Shown here: positions 1 to 7,630 of the stretch, in pieces
Layout: each line of letters opens with the position of its first letter
How positions within the stretch are numbered: position 1 is the first letter of the stretch
NCBI GenBank assembly: GCA_038210655.1
Contig: JBBQWM010000011.1
Coordinates: 62,001 to 126,000, forward strand
Direction: 5' to 3'
Length of the DNA: 64,000 nucleotides
Source of the DNA: 54-19 sp038210655
Lineage (GTDB): Bacteria; Chloroflexota; Chloroflexia; Chloroheliales; Chloroheliaceae
Notes under the pieces: model-generated
Seen by the model: the letters and a program-made list of their open reading frames with translations, nothing else
Databases searched by the model: none
What the model was told of the DNA's origin: nothing
Made by a program: the position numbers and the translations under genes

Positions 1-101
1 GTCTTGTGCAGCACACCGTCTTCGCCGACCATCGCGGCCATCTCGCGCACCAGTTTGGCTCGGTCGATTGGGGTTGGTTTGGCTTCTACGCTAAGGCTCA
101 T
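1..101 (-). CDS. FAD-linked oxidase (GlcD-like), N-terminal fragment
   Basis: Only the first 33 codons are inside the window; the gene runs off the left edge. The start ATG is at 99-101 on the minus strand, with a CTAGGAG ribosome binding site at 111-117. The peptide contains REMAAMVGEDGVLHK, which resembles the extreme N-terminus of glycolate/lactate oxidase subunit GlcD-type flavoproteins just before their FAD-binding domain. No catalytic region is visible, so the call is tentative. The upstream 130 bp are AT-rich and probably hold its promoter. Confidence 0.45.
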   Translation of the reverse strand, partial: MSLSVEAKPTPIDRAKLVREMAAMVGEDGVLHK

Positions 102-240
102 CTTTGATTTCTCCTAGCTTCTTTTTGGCCCGCTTTATTTATTTCCATAATGTGAAAATCATTTTTACTATATGAAATGTATCATAACGCATCCGGCCTG
201 ACCTGTCAAGGACTATTCGCTTAACATTCGGTTTAAGTTT

Positions 241-343
241 GTAATTACTCAGACCGGGCGACCACATCGGGACGCCCCTACACCGGATTTGGGTTAGGGG
301 CGACCCTATTTGGTCGCCCGAAGCGGGTAGGCTGAGTAGTTAC
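241..343. mobile_element. MITE-like palindromic element, family 1, with 8-bp target duplication
   Basis: The element starts GTAATTACTCAG and ends CTGAGTAGTTAC, which are near-perfect terminal inverted repeats. Inside is a second palindrome built from GGGCGACC and GGTCGCCC arms. It is flanked directly by TTAAGTTT at 233-240 and again at 344-351, which looks like an 8-bp target-site duplication. It has no coding capacity. Relatives with the same termini are at 5935-6031, 47810-47930 and 49827-49928. It lies between the oxidase gene and the glyS promoter. Confidence 0.75.
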
Positions 344-380
344 TTAAGTTTAACAAAGCTGAACGAAGGCTGCAAAGATT

Positions 381-409
381 TTGCCTTTTGGCCCCGGCGG
401 TGCTATAAT
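381..409 (+). promoter_or_regulatory. sigma-70-type promoter of the glyS T-box leader
   Basis: TTGCCT at 381-386 and TATAAT at 404-409 are separated by 17 bp, matching the housekeeping promoter consensus well. Transcription would start near 416, directly before the T-box leader. Confidence 0.7.
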
Positions 410-415
410 ATCCGC

Positions 416-757
416 TACAATTTAAGAAGATGGCGTTGATGAAGAATAGTAGCCACCGACTGCTTCCTGACAGAGAACCGGGCCAAAGGTTGCCTAGCAC
501 CACGACAACCGGGGCTGAGAGCGCGGTAAAGGAAGATTAACAGCCGAGAGCGAAGGGACTTCGGAGCCAGTTGTATTGAAAAGAGTGGACACACTTTGGA
601 GCCGGGCCTATTCGTAGGAGCCTGCTTTGACAGGCGGATTCAGGCAAGAGTGTCAACCAGGGTGGAACCGCGAGCCAAGCCTGGCATCCCTAGCATACAG
701 GGGTGTACAGCCCTCGTCCCTGGGCCGTTTTATTCGGGCCGGACTAGGGCTTTTTAT
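416..757 (+). ncRNA. glycine T-box riboswitch leader of glyS
   Basis: A leader of about 340 nt ahead of glyS contains the diagnostic T-box AGGGTGGAACCGCG at 659-672, followed by an intrinsic terminator at 710-755. The UGGN bulge reads TGGA, so its variable base is A. This pairs with a U discriminator, as in the NCCA end of tRNA-Gly, and agrees with the downstream glycyl-tRNA synthetase. The upstream part has the AGAGA-type and GA-rich motifs expected in Stem I. I did not fix the specifier codon with certainty. Uncharged tRNA-Gly should stabilise the antiterminator and allow glyS transcription. Confidence 0.88.
710..755 (+). terminator. T-box-controlled intrinsic terminator
   Basis: GCCCT at 710-714, GTCC and GGCC pair with GGCC, GGAC and AGGGC (736-750), followed by TTTTT at 751-755. 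The hairpin is mutually exclusive with the T-box antiterminator just upstream. Confidence 0.8.
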
Positions 758-809
758 ATGTCAAAATCCTTCCCGGCAAATCTTAGAATAAATAGGAGGG
801 TTTCACATC

Positions 810-2189
810 ATGTCCAGTGATGCCCAGGTTAGCGCGGCTAACGTTACAATGGATACGATAGTGTCGCTGTGCAAGCGGCGTGGTTTTGTTTTTCCTTCCG
901 CCGAAATTTACGGCGGTTTTGGCAGCACCTACGATTACGGGCCGCTAGGGGTCGAACTCTTACGCAACGTCCGCAATTTGTGGTGGCGGTCGATGGTGCA
1001 GGAACGTGACGATGTAGTAGGGCTGGATGCTTCTATTCTTGGCCCCGAAGCGGTCTATATTGCCAGTGGTCACGTCGCCAACTTCTCCGACCCACTGGTC
1101 GATTGTAAAAGCTGCAAAATGCGCTGGAGGCTTGACCACCTCGAAGAAGGTTCTTACGAAGCGCAATACGGCCCGACCAAACGCAACGCCAAAGGCCAGA
1201 TTATCTGCCCCAACTGCGGCGGCGAGTTGACCGAGCCACGCAAGTTTAATTTGATGTTCAAGACCAGCGTCGGCGTGATCGACGATAGCGCTTCGGTGGC
1301 CTACTTACGGCCCGAAACGGCGCAGGGCATGTTTATCAATTACGCCAATATTCAGACTTCTACTAGCCGCAAACTGCCTTTTGGTATCGCCCAAATCGGC
1401 AAGAGCTTCCGTAACGAGATTACACCCGGCAACTTTGTCTTCCGCACCCGCGAGTTCGAGCAGATGGAGATGGAATTCTTTGTCAAGCCCGGCACGGACG
1501 ACGATTGGCACGCCTACTGGGTCAAGGAGCGTCACGAGTGGTATTTGAAATACGGTCTGACTCCGGAGCGGTTGCGGTTGCGACCCCACGCCAAGGACGA
1601 ACTCTCTTTCTATTCCAAAGCGACCAGCGATGTCGAGTATCTTTTCCCCTGGGGTTGGGGCGAACTGGAAGGCATCGCCAACCGTACCAACTACGACCTG
1701 ACCCAGCACGCCAAACATAGCGGCAGAGACCTAAGCTATTTTGACGAGGAAACCAAAGAGCGGATTGTGCCGTTTGTGATCGAGCCTGCCGCCGGTCTGA
1801 CCCGCACCGCCCTGACTTTCCTGATCGATGCCTACGCCGAGGAAGTCGTCAACGAGGAAAAGCGGGTTGTACTGCGCTTCCACAAAGACATCGCGCCGAT
1901 CAAGGTGGCGGTCTTGCCGCTCTCTAAGAAGGAGCCGTTGACCAATCTCGCCAAAGACATCGCCAAAAAGCTCCGCAAACGCTGGATGATTATGTACGAC
2001 GAGACCCAGGCTATCGGCAAACGCTATCGTCGTCAGGACGAGATCGGTACGCCTTTTTGCGTGACGGTTGATTTCGACAGCCTGAACGATAACGCTGTCA
2101 CGATCCGCGAACGCGACACAATGTCTCAGGTGCGCGTCCCGATTGCGGAATTGCTCGCATCTTTATCGGAGCGGTTGGACGACGATTAA
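810..2189 (+). CDS. glyS: glycyl-tRNA synthetase, single-chain class II type
   Basis: Charges tRNA-Gly with glycine in the cytoplasm. The 459-residue protein is the homodimeric (GlyQS, archaeal/eukaryotic-like) form, not the alpha2beta2 form. Near the N-terminus it has the typical GFVFPSAEIYGG and YDYGPLG segments. A zinc-ribbon-like insertion has two CxxC pairs (CKSC around residue 98, CPNC around residue 135). The class II motif 2 region follows (FRNE, then FRTREFEQMEMEFF), then motif 3 and a C-terminal anticodon-binding domain from about residue 355. Start ATG 810 is supported by AGGAGG at 794-799. Expression is controlled by the T-box leader. The next gene on the same strand begins about 200 bp downstream, after a repeat. 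Confidence 0.95.
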   Translation: MSSDAQVSAANVTMDTIVSLCKRRGFVFPSAEIYGGFGSTYDYGPLGVELLRNVRNLWWRSMVQERDDVVGLDASILGPEAVYIASGHVANFSDPLVDCKSCKMRWRLDHLEEGSYEAQYGPTKRNAKGQIICPNCGGELTEPRKFNLMFKTSVGVIDDSASVAYLRPETAQGMFINYANIQTSTSRKLPFGIAQIGKSFRNEITPGNFVFRTREFEQMEMEFFVKPGTDDDWHAYWVKERHEWYLKYGLTPERLRLRPHAKDELSFYSKATSDVEYLFPWGWGELEGIANRTNYDLTQHAKHSGRDLSYFDEETKERIVPFVIEPAAGLTRTALTFLIDAYAEEVVNEEKRVVLRFHKDIAPIKVAVLPLSKKEPLTNLAKDIAKKLRKRWMIMYDETQAIGKRYRRQDEIGTPFCVTVDFDSLNDNAVTIRERDTMSQVRVPIAELLASLSERLDDD

Positions 2190-2269
2190 AGTGGTGGATA
2201 AAACCCAAATTTTATTCATCACTCAGCATTAAGTACTAGCCATCACAAGAAGGGTACAAAATTGGTTTG

Positions 2270-2343
2270 GTAGGGGCGACCCTTGTGGTCGCCCTCATCA
2301 CCCGTACAGGGTGTTCCCGGGCGACCACATGGGTCGCCCCTAC
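2270..2343. repeat. GGGCGACC-type palindromic repeat
   Basis: Two arms, GTAGGGGCGACCCTTGTGG and its approximate complement ending GGTCGCCCCTAC, form a 74-bp imperfect palindrome. The same core recurs in family 1 elements and at 29891-30015, 30200-30224, 43355-43454 and 54891-54970. An open frame reads through it into the next gene, but the repeat is not part of that protein. Confidence 0.7.
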
Positions 2344-2393
2344 ATCCAACTACCTTTCTAATGACGGCCTGTACTAAGGAGTTTATAGTTTAT

Positions 2394-3206
2394 ATGTATC
2401 TCTATCTAGTGCGGCACGGACAATCAGTCTGGAACGCCGAGGAGCGTCATCAGGGTTGGCAGAACGTGCCACTCTCGCCGCTTGGAGAGTTGCAAGCCGA
2501 GCGGATCGGACAGCGTCTCAAGGGGCAGCATTTCGATTATTGCTTTACCAGCCCGATTTACCGTTGCTACCAGACCGCCGAAATTATTACACGAGAGCTA
2601 GGGCTGGAACCTCAGAGCAGTTTGCAAGTGCTGGAAGGTCTGCGCGAAGCCCGCCTGAGCGCCCGAATGGAGGGGATGCTGGCGAAAGAGATGGTCAAGA
2701 CCTGGACAGAGGAAGAAAAACGCCGTTTTCGGGATGATTATACCTTCAAGTTCGAGGACGGCGAGTCGGTCAAAGAAGTGTTGGAGCGTACCCAGGCACT
2801 CTACCGCGAGATTGCTATGTTGAGCGAAGAAGCCCCGCCCGACCCGGCGGAAAGCGAGAACCAGTCGGCCCAGAACCGCGACCGCAGCGCCGCCCCAACC
2901 GCAGATAGCACCGCCACCTCCGCCAACCCGGAAACGCCCGAAAAACCCAAAATCGTACCCAAAACCGCCCTGATCGTCGCTCACCAGATCAATATCCAGC
3001 TTTTCATTCTGCAAACGCTGGGAGCGACCGATACGGTTGTGCAGCGTCAGACCAATATCGACCGATTGGCAATCGCTAACTGCGCTTTGAGTGTAGTAGA
3101 AGTCAATTTGAAAGGCAAAGAGCCTTACTACCGGCTTATCACCAGCAGCGATGCCAGCCACTTGGTCGGATTAAAGCCGCCAGCAAAAAAAGTTGCGGAA
3201 GGCTAA
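2394..3206 (+). CDS. histidine phosphatase family protein (phosphoglycerate-mutase-like)
   Basis: A 270-residue member of the histidine phosphatase superfamily. The catalytic RHG is at residues 7-9 (His8 would be phosphorylated) and the second catalytic His is His197 in VAHQ. GWQNVPLSPLGELQA and FTSPIYRCYQTAEII are typical of the branch that includes cofactor-dependent mutases and PhoE/CobC-like phosphatases, so the substrate cannot be named. I chose ATG 2394 because it opens directly into the first strand (MYLYLVRHG) and follows AAGGAG at 2376-2381. The longer frame from 2283 reads through a repeat. An unusual Ser/Ala/Pro-rich low-complexity insertion (about residues 148-190) separates the two catalytic halves. 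Confidence 0.85.
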   Translation: MYLYLVRHGQSVWNAEERHQGWQNVPLSPLGELQAERIGQRLKGQHFDYCFTSPIYRCYQTAEIITRELGLEPQSSLQVLEGLREARLSARMEGMLAKEMVKTWTEEEKRRFRDDYTFKFEDGESVKEVLERTQALYREIAMLSEEAPPDPAESENQSAQNRDRSAAPTADSTATSANPETPEKPKIVPKTALIVAHQINIQLFILQTLGATDTVVQRQTNIDRLAIANCALSVVEVNLKGKEPYYRLITSSDASHLVGLKPPAKKVAEG

Positions 3207-3252
3207 GACAATTGGGGCTATAGAGGTATCGCTGTACTCCGAAGGGCAGCTA

Positions 3253-3295
3253 AAAAGGGATAGGCACACCCACAAAGGCTGTACCTATCCCTTTT
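3253..3295. terminator. bidirectional hairpin terminator between convergent genes
   Basis: AAAAGGGATAGG (3253-3264) pairs perfectly with CCTATCCCTTTT (3284-3295), giving a 12-bp stem with A and T tracts on either side. It sits between the phosphatase gene and the convergent molybdoenzyme gene. Confidence 0.65.
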
Positions 3296-3330
3296 AAATT
3301 TCAGGAAGAAATGTTAACCCCGACCCTATA

Positions 3331-3405
3331 ATTCTGCATTCTCTATTCTGCATTGATTATCGGTGTTTATCCGTCCCATCTGTGTTTATTTGGGTTATAA
3401 ATCCC
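3331..3405. repeat. heptanucleotide tandem repeats (ATTCTGC type) plus TCTGTGTTTAT tract
   Basis: ATTCTGC, ATTCTCT, ATTCTGC occupy 3331-3351 in exact 7-nt phase. They are followed by a GTGTTTATCCG and CATCTGTGTTTATT tract that also occurs near 48050-48080. Similar heptamer arrays are at 47785-48080 and 59598-59639. This resembles the STRR repeats known from cyanobacteria. Confidence 0.7.
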
Positions 3406-3421
3406 CTCTTCTGCCTTCCCC

Positions 3422-5056
3422 CTACGCGCTTCGCACGCTGATGGCGTGGTAGCCCGATGCGCCGGAGGGGAAGGGTTCTCCATGCGAAGGCTCCTGGTAT
3501 TTGCTGCCCGCTTCGGTGGCGCGTACTTTCAGAGTGTAATTCTTTTGGGTTCCGGCAGGCGGAGTCCAATCCAACCGCCAGAGCGTCCAGGCATTTGGGC
3601 CGAGGCGTTCTTTGATCTTGGCTTCGGTCCAATTCTGACCGTTGTCGGTGCTGACCTCAACCTTCTCGATGTTGCGCGACCCGGCAAAGGCGATCCCCTT
3701 GATAGTCGTGACTTCCCCGGCCTTCACCGAAGCGCCATCGGCAGGGAATACAATCGACGACTCGGTTTTGATCTTCGCCACGTTATCCCAACCCTGCTTT
3801 TGCCAGAACCCGGCAAAGTCAGTGTCAACCAGCGTAATCGAGGTCAACCACTTGGCGTTCTTCATACCGTAGATGTCAGGGATCAGCATGCGGGCCGGGA
3901 AGCCATGATCGTCGGTCAGGCCCGCCCCGTTCATTTCAAGCGCCAAAATCGTGTTCGGCTCCAGCGCCTTGTCCAAAGTAATGCTGTCTTTGTAACCATC
4001 GGCGCTGGTAAAGACCACCCGTTGCACCCCCTTGCCGACCCCGGCCATATCCAACAAATCGCGCAGCGGCATGCCCGACCATTGGGCGTTGCCGATATAT
4101 TCGCCCCCGACCGGGTTGCTGATACAGGTCAGGGTATGATAAATCGTTTTGCGTGGCATAGCCTTGAGGGCATTCAGGTCAAAAGTGACGGTTTTGTTGA
4201 CCAGCCCATTGATTTCTAACTTCCAGCTTGCGCCATCCACTTTCGGATTGAAAGCGTTCTTGGAAACCTGATAAAAACTGGCGACCGGGGTAACTTCACC
4301 TTCTACCGTACCGTCCGGGCGCACATCGCCCAGGGTCGCCCGATACTCGGCCAGGGCTGGGCCAAAGGCTTTGTTGATTACCGCCGCCCCAACTACCAGC
4401 ACAAAGGCCGCGCTCATAATCGCCATAAACCGGCGACGGCTAGTGCGTTGGCTGGCCTGTACCTCGCGGATTTCAAGCTCTTCTTCGGCGGCGGTTTGGG
4501 CCAGGGCAGTCTCGTTCGGTACCAAAAATTGGTAGCTGTAACCAAAAACCAGCCCGTACAACTGGAACAGTAAGAACGAAATTACCAGCGTGGCTACTTG
4601 ATCCGGGCCTAACCCGGCTCCCAAAAAGCCCTGGTCTACCAGCGGCAAGCCGATCACCACAAAGACCAGCCAGAAGCTAGTACTCAGCACAAAGCTGTTA
4701 CGCCAGACGACCTGAGATTGTTCGGTACGGCCCGTCACGGAGGCAAAGAGCAACCCCAACAGCCCACCGACTACGACCATACCGAGCAGCACGCTCAGAA
4801 ACAACATTTCTTTACCGAGCGCCCCGACCGTCTGGATAAAAAACTCCTGGATGCCCGCCCCAGCAGTCGCCGCGATTTTATCGGACACCAGGTTAGCCAT
4901 ACTACGCGGCGTAACGCCCATCAATAACAAAATCAGCATGGCAATCGTCATGCTCATACCCGCGACGACCCCCGCCCGGAACGCCGCCCATTTATGCAAC
5001 CGTCCGTCCCAACCGGACGAACCTATTGCTTGCTTCTCATCAATCTCAATCGCCAT
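3422..5056 (-). CDS. membrane-anchored sulfite-oxidase-family molybdopterin oxidoreductase
   Basis: A 544-residue protein. The N-terminal half has about five hydrophobic segments (roughly residues 25-210), followed by an Arg-rich stretch and one more segment near 210-230. The C-terminal half is a sulfite-oxidase-type molybdopterin domain: GLVNKTVTFDLNALK, then TLTCISNPVGGEYIG with the putative Mo-ligating Cys311, and HGFPARMLIPDIYGMKNAKW. It ends with the Ig-like Mo-co dimerisation domain (KVEVSTDNGQNW). The catalytic domain should lie outside the membrane. Substrate may be sulfite, sulfoxide or another small oxyanion and cannot be fixed from sequence. ATG is at 5056. No heme or cytochrome partner gene is adjacent. 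Confidence 0.85.
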   Translation of the reverse strand: MAIEIDEKQAIGSSGWDGRLHKWAAFRAGVVAGMSMTIAMLILLLMGVTPRSMANLVSDKIAATAGAGIQEFFIQTVGALGKEMLFLSVLLGMVVVGGLLGLLFASVTGRTEQSQVVWRNSFVLSTSFWLVFVVIGLPLVDQGFLGAGLGPDQVATLVISFLLFQLYGLVFGYSYQFLVPNETALAQTAAEEELEIREVQASQRTSRRRFMAIMSAAFVLVVGAAVINKAFGPALAEYRATLGDVRPDGTVEGEVTPVASFYQVSKNAFNPKVDGASWKLEINGLVNKTVTFDLNALKAMPRKTIYHTLTCISNPVGGEYIGNAQWSGMPLRDLLDMAGVGKGVQRVVFTSADGYKDSITLDKALEPNTILALEMNGAGLTDDHGFPARMLIPDIYGMKNAKWLTSITLVDTDFAGFWQKQGWDNVAKIKTESSIVFPADGASVKAGEVTTIKGIAFAGSRNIEKVEVSTDNGQNWTEAKIKERLGPNAWTLWRLDWTPPAGTQKNYTLKVRATEAGSKYQEPSHGEPFPSGASGYHAISVRSA

Positions 5057-5251
5057 TTTTGCGCCTTCTTTACTATTGGATCACTTATTTAAGCCTACTT
5101 TTAGCTTGTGATATTGGCTCAGGCCAACTGTTTATAATTGCTACGCTAATCATACCGCAAAATTCTTACAAGTAGCTGTATTAAATATAACGAAATTATT
5201 AACGATTTGGACTAATTTGAGAGGTGGGCAATTATTAGGGGTTAGAAAATA

Positions 5252-5380
5252 CAAAATTATCGATCCCCTGTAGGAGCGAGCTTCCTCTCGCGATTGAACA
5301 CCTAGCCGTTGCTTCAATCGCGAGAGGAAGCTCGCTCCTACAAATAATTCTAGCGCTCAATTGTTTTGCCTGCTGTATAG
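5252..5380. repeat. family 2 palindromic element (GTAGGAGCGAGC hairpin)
   Basis: The inner arms are TGTAGGAGCGAGCTTCC and its complement, with internal CGCGATTGA/TCAATCGCG. The right edge is TTTTGCCTGCTGTATAG, a variant of the family terminus CTATAGCAAATTGCAAA in reverse; the left terminus is degenerate. Relatives: 11219-11345, 18267-18352, 20558-20699, 51740-51828, 57219-57284. Confidence 0.7.
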
Positions 5381-5385
5381 TCAGG

Positions 5386-5883
5386 TTATTTTCGGTCTGG
5401 GTTTAAAGAGCTACGGTAGGCGGTCAGGGCGGTCTCGATCTGGCGGAGGTGGGTAAGATCGTGATCGACCCAGCGGCCCAACCACTCTTCGGCGCTAAAA
5501 AGGCCGTATTCGGGCTGGTAGCCCTGGCGTTGCCAATCGGAGTCGCGCAACATCCTGACCATCCCCAGGCTGGCCGCCCGTTGAAGTTCCATATCGGACA
5601 GCAGTTCGTCCAATTTGTCGCGGGTCGTGTTGCGGTTAGCGTACCACTTCTTCTCATCGTGTGGAACAAGGTCAGGGCGGTCTTCCTTGACCATCCGCTC
5701 GACCCGTAGCCGCATCACGTACATCTCGTCGTCTACCAGATGGGCCAAAATCTCACGGATAGTCCAGTCGTCGGGGTCGCTACGAAAATCCAGCGCTCCA
5801 TCACTCAACCCGGCTACCAATTGGCTCAGGGCCGGATAAGTTTGCTCCAGAGTAGCGATCAATTCTTTAGACTTAATACTCAT
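5386..5883 (-). CDS. DinB family protein (putative metal-dependent thiol S-transferase fold)
   Basis: The 165-residue four-helix-bundle protein carries the DinB/YfiT metal triad: His48 in EILAHLVDDE, and His141 and His145 in WVDHDLTHLRQIE. DWTIREILAHL is characteristic. Members of this superfamily bind a divalent metal and some use bacillithiol or mycothiol as cofactor, but many have no known role, so no substrate is assigned. The start ATG at 5883 follows a GGAGA-type ribosome binding site. The gene stands alone between two repeat elements. Confidence 0.8.
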   Translation of the reverse strand: MSIKSKELIATLEQTYPALSQLVAGLSDGALDFRSDPDDWTIREILAHLVDDEMYVMRLRVERMVKEDRPDLVPHDEKKWYANRNTTRDKLDELLSDMELQRAASLGMVRMLRDSDWQRQGYQPEYGLFSAEEWLGRWVDHDLTHLRQIETALTAYRSSLNPDRK

Positions 5884-5934
5884 GTTGGTTCTCTCCTTAT
5901 GGTATGAAATGAAAGTAACTATTTAGCCAGTCTC

Positions 5935-6031
5935 AGTCCTGTCATTCTGAGCCGCAGCGAAGAATCTAGATTCTTCGTCGCCTCACCCCCTCTGGGGGCT
6001 ACGGCTCAGAATGACAGGACTGAATAGTTAT
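5935..6031. mobile_element. MITE-like element, family 1 termini with CATTCTGAG interior
   Basis: It begins GTAACTATTTAG and ends CTGAATAGTTAT. Inside, GTCATTCTGAGCCG and CGGCTCAGAATGAC form long arms around GAAGAATCTAGATTCTTCG. It is flanked by GAAATGAAA at 5926-5934 and 6032-6040, an apparent 9-bp target duplication in low-complexity sequence. It shares termini but not its core with the elements at 241-343 and 49827-49928. Confidence 0.7.
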
Positions 6032-6049
6032 GAAATGAAAAAGAAAAAA

Positions 6050-6083
6050 GGGACGAACACCTTATTATAAGCGTGTTCATCCC
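6050..6083 (-). terminator. intrinsic terminator for the two small minus-strand genes
   Basis: Read on the minus strand, GGGATGAACAC pairs with GTGTTCGTCCC and is followed by TTTTTT. It lies downstream of the 51-residue membrane protein gene. Confidence 0.7.
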
Positions 6084-6122
6084 TATTGTAATGTGCTGCC
6101 AGAGGAAAAGCTATTGTCCAAT

Positions 6123-6183
6123 ACTATCAAAGCGCACACTCCGACTTTTAGGCTTGGAAAAGCTCAGTGTGGGCTTTGATAGT
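6123..6183. repeat. 60-bp inverted repeat
   Basis: ACTATCAAAGCGCACAC and GTGTGGGCTTTGATAGT form the ends of a hairpin-capable element between the terminator and the stop codon of the small membrane protein gene. No coding content; possibly a further small repeat family, but only one copy is seen here. Confidence 0.5.
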
Positions 6184-6190
6184 GGGTGTA

Positions 6191-6346
6191 TTACTGAAGT
6201 TTACCCTGCGGTTCGTAATACTCGAACTCGCTGCGAGGCCGCCAGTCGCTGCTAAACCGGCGGCTGTTAACGCCCCAGCGCAGGGCCGCCAGGTCCAGGA
6301 TGACCAGGAGGGCCACCACCAACACAAAACCGATTACTAATTCCAT
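6191..6346 (-). CDS. small single-pass membrane protein (51 aa), unknown function
   Basis: ATG at 6344-6346 is preceded by a good ribosome binding site (AAAGGAGAAAC, GGAG at 6355-6358, about 8 nt spacing). The product starts MELVIGFVLVVALLVILDL, a single transmembrane helix covering residues 3-22. A short basic cytoplasmic-type tail follows, containing RRFSSDWRPRSE and a terminal EFEYYEPQGKLQ. It is probably co-transcribed with the 76-residue gene 47 bp upstream, and both are followed by an intrinsic terminator. I recognise no family. Its small size keeps it out of most ORF calls, but the start signals look genuine. Confidence 0.6.
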   Translation of the reverse strand: MELVIGFVLVVALLVILDLAALRWGVNSRRFSSDWRPRSEFEYYEPQGKLQ

Positions 6347-6393
6347 CCTAGTTTCTCCTTTCCGGAGTTGACCGGCGCACCAGTCAATTTGTT

Positions 6394-6624
6394 TTAATTT
6401 TGGGTCGGGCGGTAATCCTGCCAGGGCCAGCGAGTAAGGGCCTCAGATTTACCAACCAATTTATTTTTAGCCTTGAGTTCGGCGGCTTCCTGTTGAAGTT
6501 GGCGGCGTGCGGCTTTAGCCTCTTTTAGCGTGTGAATACGCTCCGCTTCTCCAAGTAACTCCATCTGCCGTAAAGTCTGGTTACTGGATGTAGGATAAAG
6601 AGAAAAGTGATCCACTTTAGCCAC
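6394..6624 (-). CDS. hypothetical protein (76 aa), charged helical
   Basis: The frame begins with GTG at 6622-6624, with AAAGG a few bases upstream. The middle of the product (about residues 18-60) is rich in Lys, Glu, Ala and Gln and would form a long amphipathic or coiled-coil helix (AKAARRQLQQEAAELKAKN). It ends RWPWQDYRPTQN. No known domain is recognised. It lies directly upstream of the small membrane protein gene on the same strand and could form a two-gene unit with it. Confidence 0.5.
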   Translation of the reverse strand: MAKVDHFSLYPTSSNQTLRQMELLGEAERIHTLKEAKAARRQLQQEAAELKAKNKLVGKSEALTRWPWQDYRPTQN

Positions 6625-6933
6625 CTTGCCTTTCTTGCGCGATTGCCCGCTATGGGCTTCTTAGTCTTAGTGTCCTTTCGTCTCCGCTTGAGACACTGTT
6701 ATCTTACCAGCCAAACCTGAAAGCTCCTACCGCTAAAGGACGCATCCTTAGTGCGTATTAATACAGCCTTTTGAGCCTGATTTCATAAGTATTTATACTT
6801 AGTCATAACCTGCTTAGATTAAGTCGTTTGGCACTGCTAGACCAGCACAAGATGGTGTATAATTGAATTTGAAAAATGCTGGTAGAATAGGCAAGGGTGG
6901 GCCAAAAGATACTAAAGGTATGTTCTTAACCAA

Positions 6934-7626
6934 ATGGTAAATGAGCCGGAAAAAAAGATAAAAGTGCTGCTGGTCGAAGACCACGCCGTCGTCCGGGAAG
7001 GTACTGCCGAATTGATTAACCGTCAGGTCGATATGATGGTAGTAGGTGAGGCCGGGGACGGGCAGGTCGCGGTCGATTTGGCTGGTCGTCTGCACCCGGA
7101 TGTAATCTTGATGGATGTGGCCCTACCGGTGTTGGATGGGATCAAAGCGACCCGCAAAATAAAGGAAACCCAGCCGACTATCGCAGTGCTGGCTCTGAGC
7201 GCCCACGATGAAGACCAGTATGTCTTTGCCCTTTTGGAAGCAGGCGCGGCGGGCTACTTACTCAAGACGGTACGCGGCACCGAACTGGTCGAAGCAGTGC
7301 GGGCCGTCTCGCGGGGCGAGGCTGTCCTACACCCAACCGTCGCCAAAAAAGTGCTGGGCCATTTCGCCCACAGTGCCGAAAAACCCGAAGTAGCGGTGCG
7401 CCCGGTAGAAAACCTGAGCGAACGCGAACTGGAAGTTTTGCGGCTAGCCGGACGCGGACTGTCCAATAAAGAGATTGCCGACCGACTGGTACTTAGTCCC
7501 CGGACGGTACAGGCTCATTTTGCAAATATATTTAGTAAGTTGCAGGTTGGGTCGCGTACCGAAGCCGTTTTGCAAGGCTTGAGGCGACGGTGGTTAAGCC
7601 TCGAAGATATTGATGCAGGAGCGTAA
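6934..7626 (+). CDS. NarL/FixJ-family response regulator
   Basis: The 230-residue regulator has a receiver domain (about residues 9-125) with the acidic pair in LLVEDH, phospho-acceptor Asp61 in ILMDVALP and conserved Lys111. A LuxR-type helix-turn-helix follows (about 155-215: LSERELEVLRLAGRG, NKEIADRLVLSPRTVQAH). It is the transcription-factor half of a two-component system; the histidine kinase gene starts 4 nt after its stop codon. The target genes are unknown. ATG 6934 fits the family start; its ribosome binding site is weak. Confidence 0.92.
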   Translation: MVNEPEKKIKVLLVEDHAVVREGTAELINRQVDMMVVGEAGDGQVAVDLAGRLHPDVILMDVALPVLDGIKATRKIKETQPTIAVLALSAHDEDQYVFALLEAGAAGYLLKTVRGTELVEAVRAVSRGEAVLHPTVAKKVLGHFAHSAEKPEVAVRPVENLSERELEVLRLAGRGLSNKEIADRLVLSPRTVQAHFANIFSKLQVGSRTEAVLQGLRRRWLSLEDIDAGA

Positions 7627-7630
7627 ACCA

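Noticed and set aside
596..820. 74-codon frame overlapping the glyS leader
   Set aside because: It lies across the T-box and its terminator; the RNA structure explains the sequence.
2283..2393. N-terminal extension of the histidine phosphatase
   Set aside because: It reads through a palindromic repeat; the family starts at the RHG strand encoded from 2394.
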